A DNA stretch of 23,439 nucleotides from SSEF01 sp964398485 (lineage in GTDB: Bacteria > Patescibacteriota > Minisyncoccia > Moranbacterales > UBA1568), in the NCBI GenBank assembly GCA_964398485.1, contig CAYNMD010000014.1, positions 1 to 23,439 of the forward strand, written 5' to 3'. Shown piece by piece: positions 7,042-15,344 of the stretch (positions within the stretch are counted from its first letter, which is position 1; each line of letters opens with the position of its first letter). The notes beneath the pieces were generated by a model. It was given only the letters and a program-made list of their open reading frames with translations. It was not told the origin of the DNA and ran no database searches. The position numbers and the translations under genes are program-made.

Positions 7042-10000
7042 TTATTTGATAGCTTCAAAACTAGCTCGATAATCATCGGTAAGCCGATGGTGTTCGTCAT
7101 GGTCAGACTTGTAGTCAAACCACATTTCATATATGACTGGAATGAAGAAGAGTTTGGCAATACCGGAGAAGGTGAGACCGGCAATGATGGCTCCACCGAG
7201 CCCTTGCCAGATAGGATCAGAGAGGGTGATGGGGATGAGGCCAACAATGGTGGTGATGGCAGTGAGGAGGATAGGCTCGAGACGACTCGTTGCGCCTTCC
7301 ACGACGGCTTCACGAACGGAGAGCCCAAGGTCAAGATTTTTGTTGATCTTGTCTACCATAATGATAGAGTTATTGACGACGATACCGAAAAGGGCGAGTA
7401 CTCCAATAAGTGCCGGGAAAGAAAGTGGGATACCGAAAAGAGCAAAGAAGATAAAGACACCCGATACAGCGATTGGGATAACGAGAAGGACAATCATGGC
7501 CTTGCGAAAGGAGTTGAACTGGATCACCATGGTACCGAAGATGAGTATAGCTGAGAGGATCATGGCGTACATAATTGACTGCACGGATTTGTTGTTTTCT
7601 TCGTTGACCCCACCAGTTTTCCAGGTGTAACCGTCAGGAAGCTGGAGTTCTGTATCAGCAAAGTCCTCAAGTTTTTTGTTGAGTTCTGTCACTACATAGC
7701 CATCAGCGACACTGGCTGATATAGCGATACTTCGCTGCTCATCTTCACGAGTGATGAGAGTGGGATTTTTTTCAATAGTGAGCGTACCAAGAGCTGTAAG
7801 AGGGACAAGTTTGCCATTTGGCGTAGTGAGGAGGAGGTGTCCCAAGTCATCTGGGTGACCAAAATCATCTTGAGTAAAACGAACAACGAGATCCCGTTTC
7901 TCTTCACCAAAACGAACACCTTCCTTGATAGTAAGACCGCTAGCGAGAATACGGAGCAGATTGGCAGTGTCTGAACCAGTGAGTCCAAGGCTAATGAGTT
8001 TGGCCTGGTCGGGAGTAAAGGATAGTTTTTTTCCAGCGCTCGAAATAGATATGCTTACATTACTAGTCCCAGGAAGGGATTCCATGAAGGTTTTCGTCTT
8101 TTGAGCGAGGAGTTCAAGAGTGGAAAAATCCTCTCCCAGAAGCTTTATCTGGAGATCGCTTCCGGCTGGCGGTCCACCTGAGAGTTGTGATACAGAAAGT
8201 TTCCCCTGATTAAAAGAAGAGAAATGTTTTTCAAGCGTTGTTACGACTTCACTAGAGTTTTTAGTCCGTTCTTCTGCTGGGGTAAGGTGAGCAGTGATGA
8301 GTAATTGATTGAAATCTTTCCCACCGCTACTGGTGTTGTCGACTGGTGGGGTAGCACCAATTTCTCCGAGTACAAATTGGATTTCAGGAAACTGAGTAAA
8401 TTGAGGAAGGAGGTCTCGCAATACAGCTTCACCCTGCTTGGGAGTAGTACCGATGGGGAGTTCGATACCAATATAGACCAGATCAACATCGTTATCGGGG
8501 AAAAACTCATTGACGACGTAGCCGAGTGGTACGAGGGAATAGGAAAATACCATGAAAATAATCAGAAACGTCATGGTCCGAATGCGAGCTTTTCGTGATG
8601 AAAGGATGGTGTCGAGTAGTTCGCTGTAATACTCTCCCAGACGATCAAAGTTCAGGAGGCCATGATCTTGAACCTGTAGAAAAAACTGACCAACTCGAGT
8701 AGCGCGCCAAGCAGTGACAATGTCGAGAAATGAGCGAGTCAGCTTGAGCAGTAAGAAGAGGATGATGCCGCCAAGAGCAAAGAGAATAATCTTGAATGGT
8801 CCTGGAGCGAGGATGAAGTAGAGCACTCCAAGGAGGAAGAGAAAGAAGAGTACGGCGCTGAATTTTTTGACTCTTGGAGGAATGCTTCCGCCTAAAAAGA
8901 AGGCCATGAAAGGAATTACGATAAAAAGAGCCACGGCAGCAGAGATAGCGAGAGCAGATGATACGACAATTGGAATGGGTTTGATAAACTCCCCAATGAT
9001 ACCAGTAGAAAGCAGAAGAGGGAGAAAAGCCCAGACGGTAGTTATGGTGGTGGTGAAAATTACTCCTTTGAAGTCATGGAAGACGAGGAGGGCTGTTTCA
9101 AAGGCAGTGAATTTCCCAGAGCGATAGTAACTTGAGAGAGCGGAGATAACCACGATAGAATTATCAACGAGAATACCGAGAGCAAGCAGGAGGGAAAAGA
9201 GAGAGATGAAGTTGATGGAGATACCAACTGTCCCCATAACCATGAAAGTAATGAGAAAGGTGAAGGGAATAGAGAGAGCTGAGACAAATGATTGGCGCCA
9301 ACCAAAGAAGAGGAGGAGCACAACGAAAACGAGTCCGATGGTAATAAGAAAGTCGTGTTCGAGTCGATCAAAACTCTTGTTAATTTCTTTGGCGCCATCA
9401 AAATAGGTTGAGTAGGTAAGTGGAACAGGTGTCTCCTTTTGAAATTTTTGGAGTACCTCATAAACAGCTTGAATGGTTTCCTGGGTATCAGCACTCTTGG
9501 ATTGAAAGAGAGAGAAGTAAATGGCCTCAGTAATTTTTCCATCAGTACCACTTTGGAAAGCAGGAGCAGTTCCTGGTTTGGGTTGTTCGCTGACGGTAGC
9601 AATAGTTTCTAGAGAGAGAATGGAATTCCCAATAGGGAGGGGAACAATGCGTAAGTTCTCTAGAGTAAGTTCTTCTTCTTTCTGAGAAAGGGAGAGAAGT
9701 GTAGCATCGCTCGCTATGGTTCCAGATGGGGTATCCTCGAGTGTACCCTGGAAAATAGAGAGCATGGCCGGGAGAGAGATCCGGTACTGTAGCAGTTTTT
9801 CTGGTGCAACAGTGATGGCTACTTCTGGGTCACGTCGATATTTGAGCTCAACTTTTTCAATATTCGGGATAACTCGGAGCTTCTCTTTGAGATCATCAGC
9901 AAGTTGAGGAAGAATGGTGTCATGATTGGGTGCAGAAAGAGCCATGAGGAACACTGGTTGATTCGTAAGATCAACAATTTGGACTGACGGGTCCTCGGAT

Positions 10001-10416
10001 CGTTCGGGAAGATCAGTGATTTTATCTATTGCATTTTGCACCTCCTCCTTCGCCTTTTCTGGTTCGACAATTGATGAGAATTCAATAACCACATTCGAGG
10101 TATTGTCTCGTGAAGTAGACGATACCCTTGTGGTATCGGAGAGACCACTCACGGCCTCTTCTATGGGGATGGTAATGAGACTTTCAATGTCTTCTGGTGC
10201 AGCACCGGGATATGTGGTGGTGACAATAACGGTCGGGATCTGGATATCAGGATTGAGTTCGTGCTCGAGTGCGAAAAAAGTTGCTGTACCAGAGAGAGTA
10301 AGAGTTACGACAATAAGAATAAGACTACGGATGCCGCCAAAATAACGGGCCACCCAGCCTTTTCTGAGCTCAGGATCGAATGCTAGTTTTTCGAAGAAGT
10401 TTTGTGAGGGTGACAT
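7042..10416 (-). CDS. RND-family efflux transporter permease
   Basis: This 1124-aa pump of the HAE1/AcrB-like RND superfamily shows TM1 (31-50), a first porter loop (about 51-350), TM2-6 (about 355-510), a second porter loop (about 635-940) and the final TM block (about 945-1100). Motifs include GAAPEDIE (71-78), LGILVDNSIVV in TM4 (413-423) and LFGIVVNNSIIMVD in TM10 (1009-1022). The TM4 pair is D418-N419, and the TM10 Lys of AcrB is Asn. These variants occur in NolG/SwrC-type RND proteins. Unlike AcrB, a hydrophobic hairpin (about 519-558) is inserted between TM6 and TM7. The gene is 18 nt downstream of its adaptor gene and forms an operon with it. Substrate is unknown (drugs, lipids or peptides are possible). 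No outer-membrane channel gene is present, in keeping with a cell lacking a typical outer membrane. Confidence 0.95.
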   Translation of the reverse strand: MSPSQNFFEKLAFDPELRKGWVARYFGGIRSLILIVVTLTLSGTATFFALEHELNPDIQIPTVIVTTTYPGAAPEDIESLITIPIEEAVSGLSDTTRVSSTSRDNTSNVVIEFSSIVEPEKAKEEVQNAIDKITDLPERSEDPSVQIVDLTNQPVFLMALSAPNHDTILPQLADDLKEKLRVIPNIEKVELKYRRDPEVAITVAPEKLLQYRISLPAMLSIFQGTLEDTPSGTIASDATLLSLSQKEEELTLENLRIVPLPIGNSILSLETIATVSEQPKPGTAPAFQSGTDGKITEAIYFSLFQSKSADTQETIQAVYEVLQKFQKETPVPLTYSTYFDGAKEINKSFDRLEHDFLITIGLVFVVLLLFFGWRQSFVSALSIPFTFLITFMVMGTVGISINFISLFSLLLALGILVDNSIVVISALSSYYRSGKFTAFETALLVFHDFKGVIFTTTITTVWAFLPLLLSTGIIGEFIKPIPIVVSSALAISAAVALFIVIPFMAFFLGGSIPPRVKKFSAVLFFLFLLGVLYFILAPGPFKIILFALGGIILFLLLKLTRSFLDIVTAWRATRVGQFFLQVQDHGLLNFDRLGEYYSELLDTILSSRKARIRTMTFLIIFMVFSYSLVPLGYVVNEFFPDNDVDLVYIGIELPIGTTPKQGEAVLRDLLPQFTQFPEIQFVLGEIGATPPVDNTSSGGKDFNQLLITAHLTPAEERTKNSSEVVTTLEKHFSSFNQGKLSVSQLSGGPPAGSDLQIKLLGEDFSTLELLAQKTKTFMESLPGTSNVSISISSAGKKLSFTPDQAKLISLGLTGSDTANLLRILASGLTIKEGVRFGEEKRDLVVRFTQDDFGHPDDLGHLLLTTPNGKLVPLTALGTLTIEKNPTLITREDEQRSIAISASVADGYVVTELNKKLEDFADTELQLPDGYTWKTGGVNEENNKSVQSIMYAMILSAILIFGTMVIQFNSFRKAMIVLLVIPIAVSGVFIFFALFGIPLSFPALIGVLALFGIVVNNSIIMVDKINKNLDLGLSVREAVVEGATSRLEPILLTAITTIVGLIPITLSDPIWQGLGGAIIAGLTFSGIAKLFFIPVIYEMWFDYKSDHDEHHRLTDDYRASFEAIK

Positions 10417-10434
10417 TTGGGTATCGCTGAGGAA

Positions 10435-11562
10435 TTAGCGAGCAACGTTTACAGTGTCTCCTGGGAAGACGTTGCGATTGAGAAGGATCTGATCATTGAT
10501 ATCAAGACCGCTCGTAGCCAGAACGAAGGAACCAACTACTTGACCTGTCTCGATAGGCTTTTCCCTTACCTGGTTGTTTTCAGCAAGTACCAAAACACTC
10601 GATCCCTGTGGGCCAGAAAGGAGTGCATCAATAGGAACGAAATACTGGCCTTGAGGATTGCTTAAAGGAACGAAAATATTTACAAATTCGCTGTTGGTAA
10701 AACGATGAGCTACCTCTGGAGTGAGGGGGAAAGTGATAGATCTTAATCCAAGAGTGTTTTCCCCTTGAGCTAAGTAACCTTGAGTCAGAGTAATTTCTTC
10801 TCCAGAATCAGTTATGAGAGTAGCCAAACCTCGAGGATCAAGACTGTGAGCAATACGATCAGGAAGGGAGGCAACCAGTGAGGCGTTGTCAGTAATTCCA
10901 CGAATGGTAGCAATAATGGTCCCTGCAGTTACTGTCTCCCCAGGCCTTACCCCGATGTACTCAACAGTGCCATTAAAGATGCTCTTCGGAGTGAGGGCGG
11001 CATCACTTGCGTGAGCGAGAGAAGCATCAATTTTTGCTATTTCCCTATTCAGTTTTAAGCGCTCGAGTTCGACCTTGAGATTATCAATGGCGTTCTTTTC
11101 CTCTCGATCAGTGAGTTCTGAGTTTTTTTCAGCAATTCGTTTTTCGCGCTCAAGAATATCTTTTTGCAGTGAGTAAACACGATCACTAAAATGAGCATAT
11201 TGGTCGGCTTTTTGGGCAGCTAAGCGACCACTTTCTGTACCGTAGTCATTGGTGATGTGTACGAGGGGGGTGCCGCTACTAACCTTTTGACCGACACGTA
11301 CGTGGACGGATTTGACCATTCCATTGGTCAGAGCAACTACATCAATAACATCAGTCTTTTTGATTTGAGCAGTGGCCATGACAAAGCCAGCTTCTTGCAC
11401 CGAAAAAACAGTCGAAGTTTTTGGTTCTTTGGTTTTTAGAGTGGCTATCTCTTCAGGGTTTCGACTAAGGGAGGAGAGAACAATAATACCAAAAAGCAGC
11501 CCAAGCAGGATAAAAAAACTGAGGGTTGGCCTTTGTTTTAGCCACGAAAGGAGTTTTTGCAT
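10435..11562 (-). CDS. RND periplasmic adaptor (membrane fusion protein)
   Basis: This 375-aa HlyD/AcrA-type adaptor partners the RND pump encoded 18 nt downstream. It has an N-terminal membrane anchor (about 15-31) with no lipobox. The first half of the lipoyl domain (about 78-106, containing NGMVKSVHVRVGQKVSSGTPL) is followed by a charged coiled-coil hairpin (about 112-185). The second lipoyl half (about 194-222, with GTVEYIGVRPGETVTAGT) then leads to beta-barrel and membrane-proximal domains to the C-terminus. Length is normal for the family (350-420). It is the first gene of the operon, directly behind a strong promoter with a palindrome. The start ATG lacks an SD. Confidence 0.92.
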   Translation of the reverse strand: MQKLLSWLKQRPTLSFFILLGLLFGIIVLSSLSRNPEEIATLKTKEPKTSTVFSVQEAGFVMATAQIKKTDVIDVVALTNGMVKSVHVRVGQKVSSGTPLVHITNDYGTESGRLAAQKADQYAHFSDRVYSLQKDILEREKRIAEKNSELTDREEKNAIDNLKVELERLKLNREIAKIDASLAHASDAALTPKSIFNGTVEYIGVRPGETVTAGTIIATIRGITDNASLVASLPDRIAHSLDPRGLATLITDSGEEITLTQGYLAQGENTLGLRSITFPLTPEVAHRFTNSEFVNIFVPLSNPQGQYFVPIDALLSGPQGSSVLVLAENNQVREKPIETGQVVGSFVLATSGLDINDQILLNRNVFPGDTVNVAR

Positions 11563-11592
11563 AGAGGAGTTTAGACTGAATTTAGAAATAGA

Positions 11593-11621
11593 ATAATATC
11601 AAAAAAACTACCGGTAGTCAA
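11593..11621 (-). promoter_or_regulatory. Strong promoter of the RND efflux operon
   Basis: On the minus strand TTGACT (11616-11621) and TATTAT (11593-11598) are spaced by 17 bp. The predicted start is near 11586, about 24 nt before the adaptor ATG. Confidence 0.7.
11607..11618. promoter_or_regulatory. Perfect 12-bp palindrome, candidate operator
   Basis: ACTACCGGTAGT reads identically on both strands. It occupies the upstream end of the spacer and half of the -35 box of the efflux promoter. A repressor bound here would block RNA polymerase. No regulator gene is linked, so this is inferred from position alone. Confidence 0.4.
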
Positions 11622-11646
11622 GGGAGGTGGGGAAGGTGATAATTTG

Positions 11647-11678
11647 CCCTATTTACCCTACTAAAAATAGGGTATTCT
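11647..11678 (+). promoter_or_regulatory. Inverted repeat overlapping a -10 before the cupin gene
   Basis: CCCTATTT (11647-11654) mirrors AAATAGGG (11665-11672), and TACCCTA (11654-11660) mirrors TAGGGTA (11668-11674). The right arm overlaps a -10-like TATTCT (11673-11678). This placement, 34 nt before the ATG at 11712, fits a promoter with an operator. Confidence 0.35.
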
Positions 11679-11711
11679 TCAGGTGGAGGTAATTCTTTAT
11701 CAAGGAAACAT

Positions 11712-12098
11712 ATGGAAAAAACATTACTGCATAAAGATATTTTGGAACTTACTCGGCAGAATGACTGGTTTCGCCGTGAGGTGGTGACTGGGACTCATTC
11801 GCAAGTGATGCTTATGTCGATTTTACCCGGAGAAGAGATTGGCGAGGAAATACATGGCGTTGATCAGACACTGGTATTTGTTACCGGACAGGGGGAAGCA
11901 ATTATTGATGGAGTCACAGAATCTTTTGATGAAGGAGATCTCTTTTTCGTTCCAGCAGGAACGAGGCATAACTTCAAAAATACCGGAGCTATCCCGCTCA
12001 AACTCTTCACTGTCTATGCCCCGAGTGAACATCTTGCAGGAACTAATCATGAGACCAAAGAAGAAGCTGACCGAGATGAACATGAATACCACTCATGA
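11712..12098 (+). CDS. Small single-domain cupin protein
   Basis: This 128-aa protein is one cupin beta-barrel. Motif 1 is PGEEIGEEIHGVDQ (39-52), with E46, H48 and Q52 as likely metal ligands. Motif 2 is GDLFFVPAGTRHNF (75-88), with H86. It resembles the mannose-6-phosphate-isomerase-like or general cupin group, annotated only as cupin domain protein. The C-terminal 25 residues are charged and His/Glu-rich (HETKEEAD, HEYHS). An AAGGA lies 5 nt upstream of the ATG, and the stop is TGA. Both are exceptional in this window, where most genes lack SD sequences and end in TAA or TAG. That suggests a different history. No substrate can be inferred. Confidence 0.9.
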   Translation: MEKTLLHKDILELTRQNDWFRREVVTGTHSQVMLMSILPGEEIGEEIHGVDQTLVFVTGQGEAIIDGVTESFDEGDLFFVPAGTRHNFKNTGAIPLKLFTVYAPSEHLAGTNHETKEEADRDEHEYHS

Positions 12099-12153
12099 TA
12101 TTTGGTAATCTTGATTATGAGGTGGGGATTGAAACTAATTTATTGATTATTTT

Positions 12154-12618
12154 ATGTCTTGGGTAGTATATGCATTTTTAGCGGCTCTTGCAGCTGCAGT
12201 TGTCGGGGTACTCTCAAAAATTGGTATAGTTGGTATTGATTCAACCGTAGCCACTACCATTCGTGGTCTCTCTATTGCTGTTTTTATGGGTGGAACGGCG
12301 CTGCTACTTGGTAAGTTTCAAGGAGTGATGGAGACTTCTCCTAAAACCATTCTTTTTATTGTTCTCACGGGGATATTTGGCGGTCTCTCTTGGCTTTGGG
12401 GCTTTATGGCGCTCAAAGCGGGTGGTGATGCGACGGCTGTAAATGCTATTGATCGACTTTCCCTTGTTTTTTTGTTGGTACTGGCGGTATTCTTTCTTGG
12501 TGAAGAGTTTACGTGGGCAAAGTTTTGGGGCGTTCTTTTTATTACGTTTGGAGTGCTTTTGGTAACTCTCAAGCCAGAGCAGTGGTCAAATCTTTTTAGC
12601 CTGGTATCGAAGTCATAA
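12154..12618 (+). CDS. Half-size EamA-family transporter
   Basis: This 154-aa protein has about five hydrophobic helices and one EamA domain, against two in the usual ~300-aa drug/metabolite transporters. Typical features are an N-terminal AFLAALAAAVVGVLSKIGI segment, GIFGGLSWLWGFMALK (72-87) and the closing FFLGEEFTWAKFWGVLFITFGVLL helices. Single-domain EamA proteins are thought to work as homodimers, like SMR transporters. It follows the cupin gene by 55 nt and converges on the macB-like genes. Substrate is unknown. Confidence 0.88.
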   Translation: MSWVVYAFLAALAAAVVGVLSKIGIVGIDSTVATTIRGLSIAVFMGGTALLLGKFQGVMETSPKTILFIVLTGIFGGLSWLWGFMALKAGGDATAVNAIDRLSLVFLLVLAVFFLGEEFTWAKFWGVLFITFGVLLVTLKPEQWSNLFSLVSKS

Positions 12619-12643
12619 AGCGGAGGTTACTTTTGTCCATTAT

Positions 12644-12670
12644 GAAAAAGCGGCCTCAGGCCACTTTTTC
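12644..12670. terminator. Bidirectional terminator between convergent genes
   Basis: The stem is GAAAAAG/CTTTTTC plus GGCC/GGCC with a TCA loop and one C-A mismatch. It has an A run on one side and a T run on the other, so it can end both the EamA gene (plus) and the ABC permease gene (minus). Confidence 0.78.
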
Positions 12671-12681
12671 TGTTGAGGAGG

Positions 12682-13869
12682 TTATTTGTATCTGAGAGCA
12701 TCCAAGGCATCGATGCGACTTGCTTTGCGTGCCGGAAAGACTCCAGTCATAAAGCCAACAAAAGCACCGAAACCAACGACAGTCATAATAAACCAAAGGG
12801 GTGAGTAGAAGAGGGAGACGGCTTCACCACCAAAACGAGTGGCGATAGCGTTAATGAGTATATTAATAACCACCCCATTTAAGAAACCAATGATAACACC
12901 ACCGAGAGCTCCCAGAAAACCCATAAGGGTTGATTCCATTACAAACATGAGTGAGATATCCTTTTTTGAAGCCCCAATAGTTTTCATGATCCCAATTTCC
13001 TCAGTACGTTCGAGAAGAGTAATGGTCATGGTGTTAAACATACCAATAGCAGAAACAATCAGGGCAATCATACCAAAAACCATGAGAATAAGCTGGATAG
13101 CCTGGAAGACCTTATTGGCTTGGTCGATTGTTTCAGAAATGGAGGATGCGGTTAGTCCAAGTGTATCGATTGCCTGCCTTACTGGCTCAATAACGTCGGT
13201 AGATCGGCATTTTACTTTGAGTTTCGTGTAGCTTCCAATAGGCACCCCCTGGAGGGATTCTATAGGAATATAGACGATATTCTCATCTCCCTCAGCAACT
13301 CCAACAATGGTGTAGGCTTCGCCAAGATTGTAGCTTGTTCCTCGTTTACCGCTGGCTTCGCCCTGAAAAAGAGTGAGGGCAACAGTTTTGCCAATGAGGC
13401 TTTCTGGAGTGACGTTGAATACTTGAGCTACTCCTTTGGTGATAGTTACTTCTCTTCTGGTGCCAGCATCGAAAAGGCGACCGTGGAGAATCTTGAGTCC
13501 TTCACTTTTGAGAAAGGCTGGTCCAGTAGAAACGGTAGCAACATCGAGGGTGAGGTTATCAAATTTCCCTTGCCCAGAGAGTTCGAGAGCGGGAATGATA
13601 TCGATGACGTTTTCAATGGCACGGATTTTCTCTATGGTCTCAGTGTTGAGTTTTACCTCTTGATCTTTACCACTGGTTACATCGAGTGAGACGAGTGCGT
13701 CGGAAGTCGTAATTTTCTGGAGAAGGGTTCTCTGAAGTCCATAGCCAAAAGAAACGAGAAACATAATAGCAGCGATACCAACGGACATGCCAAGAATAGT
13801 GAGGAGCGTACGCATGGTACGTGCCTTGAACATACGAAGAGAAAGTTTGAGAATATCGAAAAAGCGCAT
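12682..13869 (-). CDS. MacB/FtsX-type ABC transporter permease
   Basis: This 395-aa permease has the MacB layout: TM1 (about 20-45), a large extracytoplasmic MacB-PCD domain (about 46-255), then three C-terminal helices of the FtsX domain (about 262-287, 310-338 and 355-378). It ends in the typical PARKASRIDALDALRY motif. LLERTEEIGIMKTIGASKKDI is the coupling region that contacts the ATPase. The TAA stop of the ATPase gene is followed by ACT and then this ATG, so translation is probably coupled. Relatives export peptides, toxins or lipoproteins, or drive envelope remodelling by mechanotransmission. No adaptor protein is linked here. Confidence 0.94.
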   Translation of the reverse strand: MRFFDILKLSLRMFKARTMRTLLTILGMSVGIAAIMFLVSFGYGLQRTLLQKITTSDALVSLDVTSGKDQEVKLNTETIEKIRAIENVIDIIPALELSGQGKFDNLTLDVATVSTGPAFLKSEGLKILHGRLFDAGTRREVTITKGVAQVFNVTPESLIGKTVALTLFQGEASGKRGTSYNLGEAYTIVGVAEGDENIVYIPIESLQGVPIGSYTKLKVKCRSTDVIEPVRQAIDTLGLTASSISETIDQANKVFQAIQLILMVFGMIALIVSAIGMFNTMTITLLERTEEIGIMKTIGASKKDISLMFVMESTLMGFLGALGGVIIGFLNGVVINILINAIATRFGGEAVSLFYSPLWFIMTVVGFGAFVGFMTGVFPARKASRIDALDALRYK

Positions 13870-13872
13870 AGT

Positions 13873-15264
13873 TTAACTGTATTTGAGAAGCATAATGATT
13901 TCTACTTCCCGGGTGATTTTTTCTACAGTGTCTTTGCGGAGACCCACCCCTCCTTGAGGGAGAGACTTATCCAGCTTACGAGCGAGTTCAAGTTGGCCAA
14001 TAGCGCTTCCGAGGCGCTGTTTAAGAGCGGCTTGAAGACGGAGTTTTTGTTCAGGAGAGAGCTTGAGCTTGAAGTAATGCTCTATGTACTGGGATAAAGT
14101 AAGGACAGCCTCGCTTGGAGCGCGATGAATTTTTTGAGTGACATCAAGGATTTCTTGGACGCGCTCGCTGAAGGCTTTGGAGCGCATTCGATTCCAGCCA
14201 GCTCCACCCTGATCAATATCGAGATCGAGCCTGCTCTCAAAGGTTGAGAGGTCAATGTTTTTAAAGAGCAGCTCTTTGAGAAAAGCCTCGGCCATAGAAA
14301 CCTGTTCTTCTGAGAGTTGTGAAAGCAAATGAGCGAGAAGCTGTTTGGCTTTGAAGGGAATGAGGAGCATGTCGATCTGCTGAGGCAAGAGATTCTTGAA
14401 GGAATTCATCAGGAGCTTGAGCTCGCTATCTTCAGCTTTCTTTTCTTCCTCAATTTCCTCAGGTTTCTTTTCTTTGACTATTGGCCGTTTCTCTTTAAAG
14501 ACCTCTTCTTTGATTACACGACCATCTTTCATGTAGATTACTCGGTCAGCATAAACAAGGTGCTCCGGATTATGAGTCACCATGATGATGGTTTTTTTGT
14601 CGATGTCATTGAGTTCCTTGAGGATATCCAGTACGTTTTGAGCGGATTCCGAGTCGAGGTTACCAACTGGTTCATCAGCAAGGATAATATCTGGGCTATT
14701 TACGATGGAGCGAGCGATGGCTACGCGCTGCTTTTGTCCACCAGAAAGCTGGTTGGGCATTTTGTCGGCTTGTTCGGCAATACCAAAACGTCTCAAAAGA
14801 GCAAGACCATCTTTTTTACGGGTAGCCGGTATTTCTCCGCGGAATACACGTGGAAGACAAACATTATCAAGAATGGTTAGGGAGGAAATAAGGTAGAAGG
14901 CCTGGAAAATCATCCCGATTTCTTTTTGGTGCATTTCAAGATCTTCCTGTTCGCTCATTTTAGAGATAGCCTTGCCTTTAATGCGAACCTCACCATAGGT
15001 TGCTCGCTGAAGACCAGAAATGGAGTAGAGAAGGGTTGATTTACCACAACCAGATGGTCCAAAAATAATAACGTATTCGTGTGGATAGATAGTGAGATTG
15101 GTCTCCTCGAGAGCTCTTGTTTCATTAGATTTTCCCTGATTGTAGATAATGCGCAATTTATCGATCACGATAAGGGGATCGACATTGGGAGCGGGAGCAG
15201 CGGGCGAAGGAATGGCTGCCGGTCGAGCTAAAGAAACCGGTATTTTTTCAGAGGTATCGGACAT
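13873..15264 (-). CDS. MacB-type ABC ATPase with long C-terminal helical extension
   Basis: This 463-aa protein is about 230 residues longer than usual for the LolD/MacB ATPase family. A Pro/Ala-rich N-terminal tail (1-30) precedes a complete nucleotide-binding domain (about 31-255): Walker A GPSGCGKST (69-77), Q-loop Q121, signature LSGGQKQR (173-180), Walker B IILADEP (193-199), D-loop and H231. After a highly charged Lys/Glu linker (256-280) comes a ~180-residue mostly helical region with no family I can name. It includes AFLKELLFKNIDLSTFESRL, an amphipathic segment near 365-380, and LSPEQKLRLQAALKQRL (402-418). The extension has no membrane segments, so it should be cytoplasmic. It could regulate the transporter or recruit a partner. 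The gene is first in a two-gene operon with the permease. Confidence 0.93.
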   Translation of the reverse strand: MSDTSEKIPVSLARPAAIPSPAAPAPNVDPLIVIDKLRIIYNQGKSNETRALEETNLTIYPHEYVIIFGPSGCGKSTLLYSISGLQRATYGEVRIKGKAISKMSEQEDLEMHQKEIGMIFQAFYLISSLTILDNVCLPRVFRGEIPATRKKDGLALLRRFGIAEQADKMPNQLSGGQKQRVAIARSIVNSPDIILADEPVGNLDSESAQNVLDILKELNDIDKKTIIMVTHNPEHLVYADRVIYMKDGRVIKEEVFKEKRPIVKEKKPEEIEEEKKAEDSELKLLMNSFKNLLPQQIDMLLIPFKAKQLLAHLLSQLSEEQVSMAEAFLKELLFKNIDLSTFESRLDLDIDQGGAGWNRMRSKAFSERVQEILDVTQKIHRAPSEAVLTLSQYIEHYFKLKLSPEQKLRLQAALKQRLGSAIGQLELARKLDKSLPQGGVGLRKDTVEKITREVEIIMLLKYS

Positions 15265-15282
15265 GAGATTTTTCTCTATTCT

Positions 15283-15288
15283 ATCATA
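15283..15288 (-). promoter_or_regulatory. Possible -10 box of the ABC operon
   Basis: TATGAT on the minus strand lies 18 nt before the ATG at 15264, which would give a leader of about 12 nt. No good -35 is seen. The site lies in a TCTCTA/TAGAGA inverted repeat (15273-15294), and its upstream region overlaps the -35 of the divergent redox operon. Confidence 0.3.
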
Positions 15289-15306
15289 TAGAGAAGCTCT
15301 CTGCTG

Positions 15307-15335
15307 TTGTCCTGCGCCGCCCTTCTCGGTATGAT
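15307..15335 (+). promoter_or_regulatory. Promoter of the redox block
   Basis: TTGTCC (15307-15312) and TATGAT (15330-15335) are separated by 17 bp. Transcription should begin near 15342, only a few bases before the ATG of the 34-aa peptide. Confidence 0.55.
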
Positions 15336-15344
15336 AGAGCTATT

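Noticed and set aside
6952..7554. Plus-strand 200-aa acidic open frame
   Set aside because: It lies opposite the conserved RND pump gene and its composition (Asp/Glu/Gly-rich) is the complement of that gene's codons; no SD or family features.
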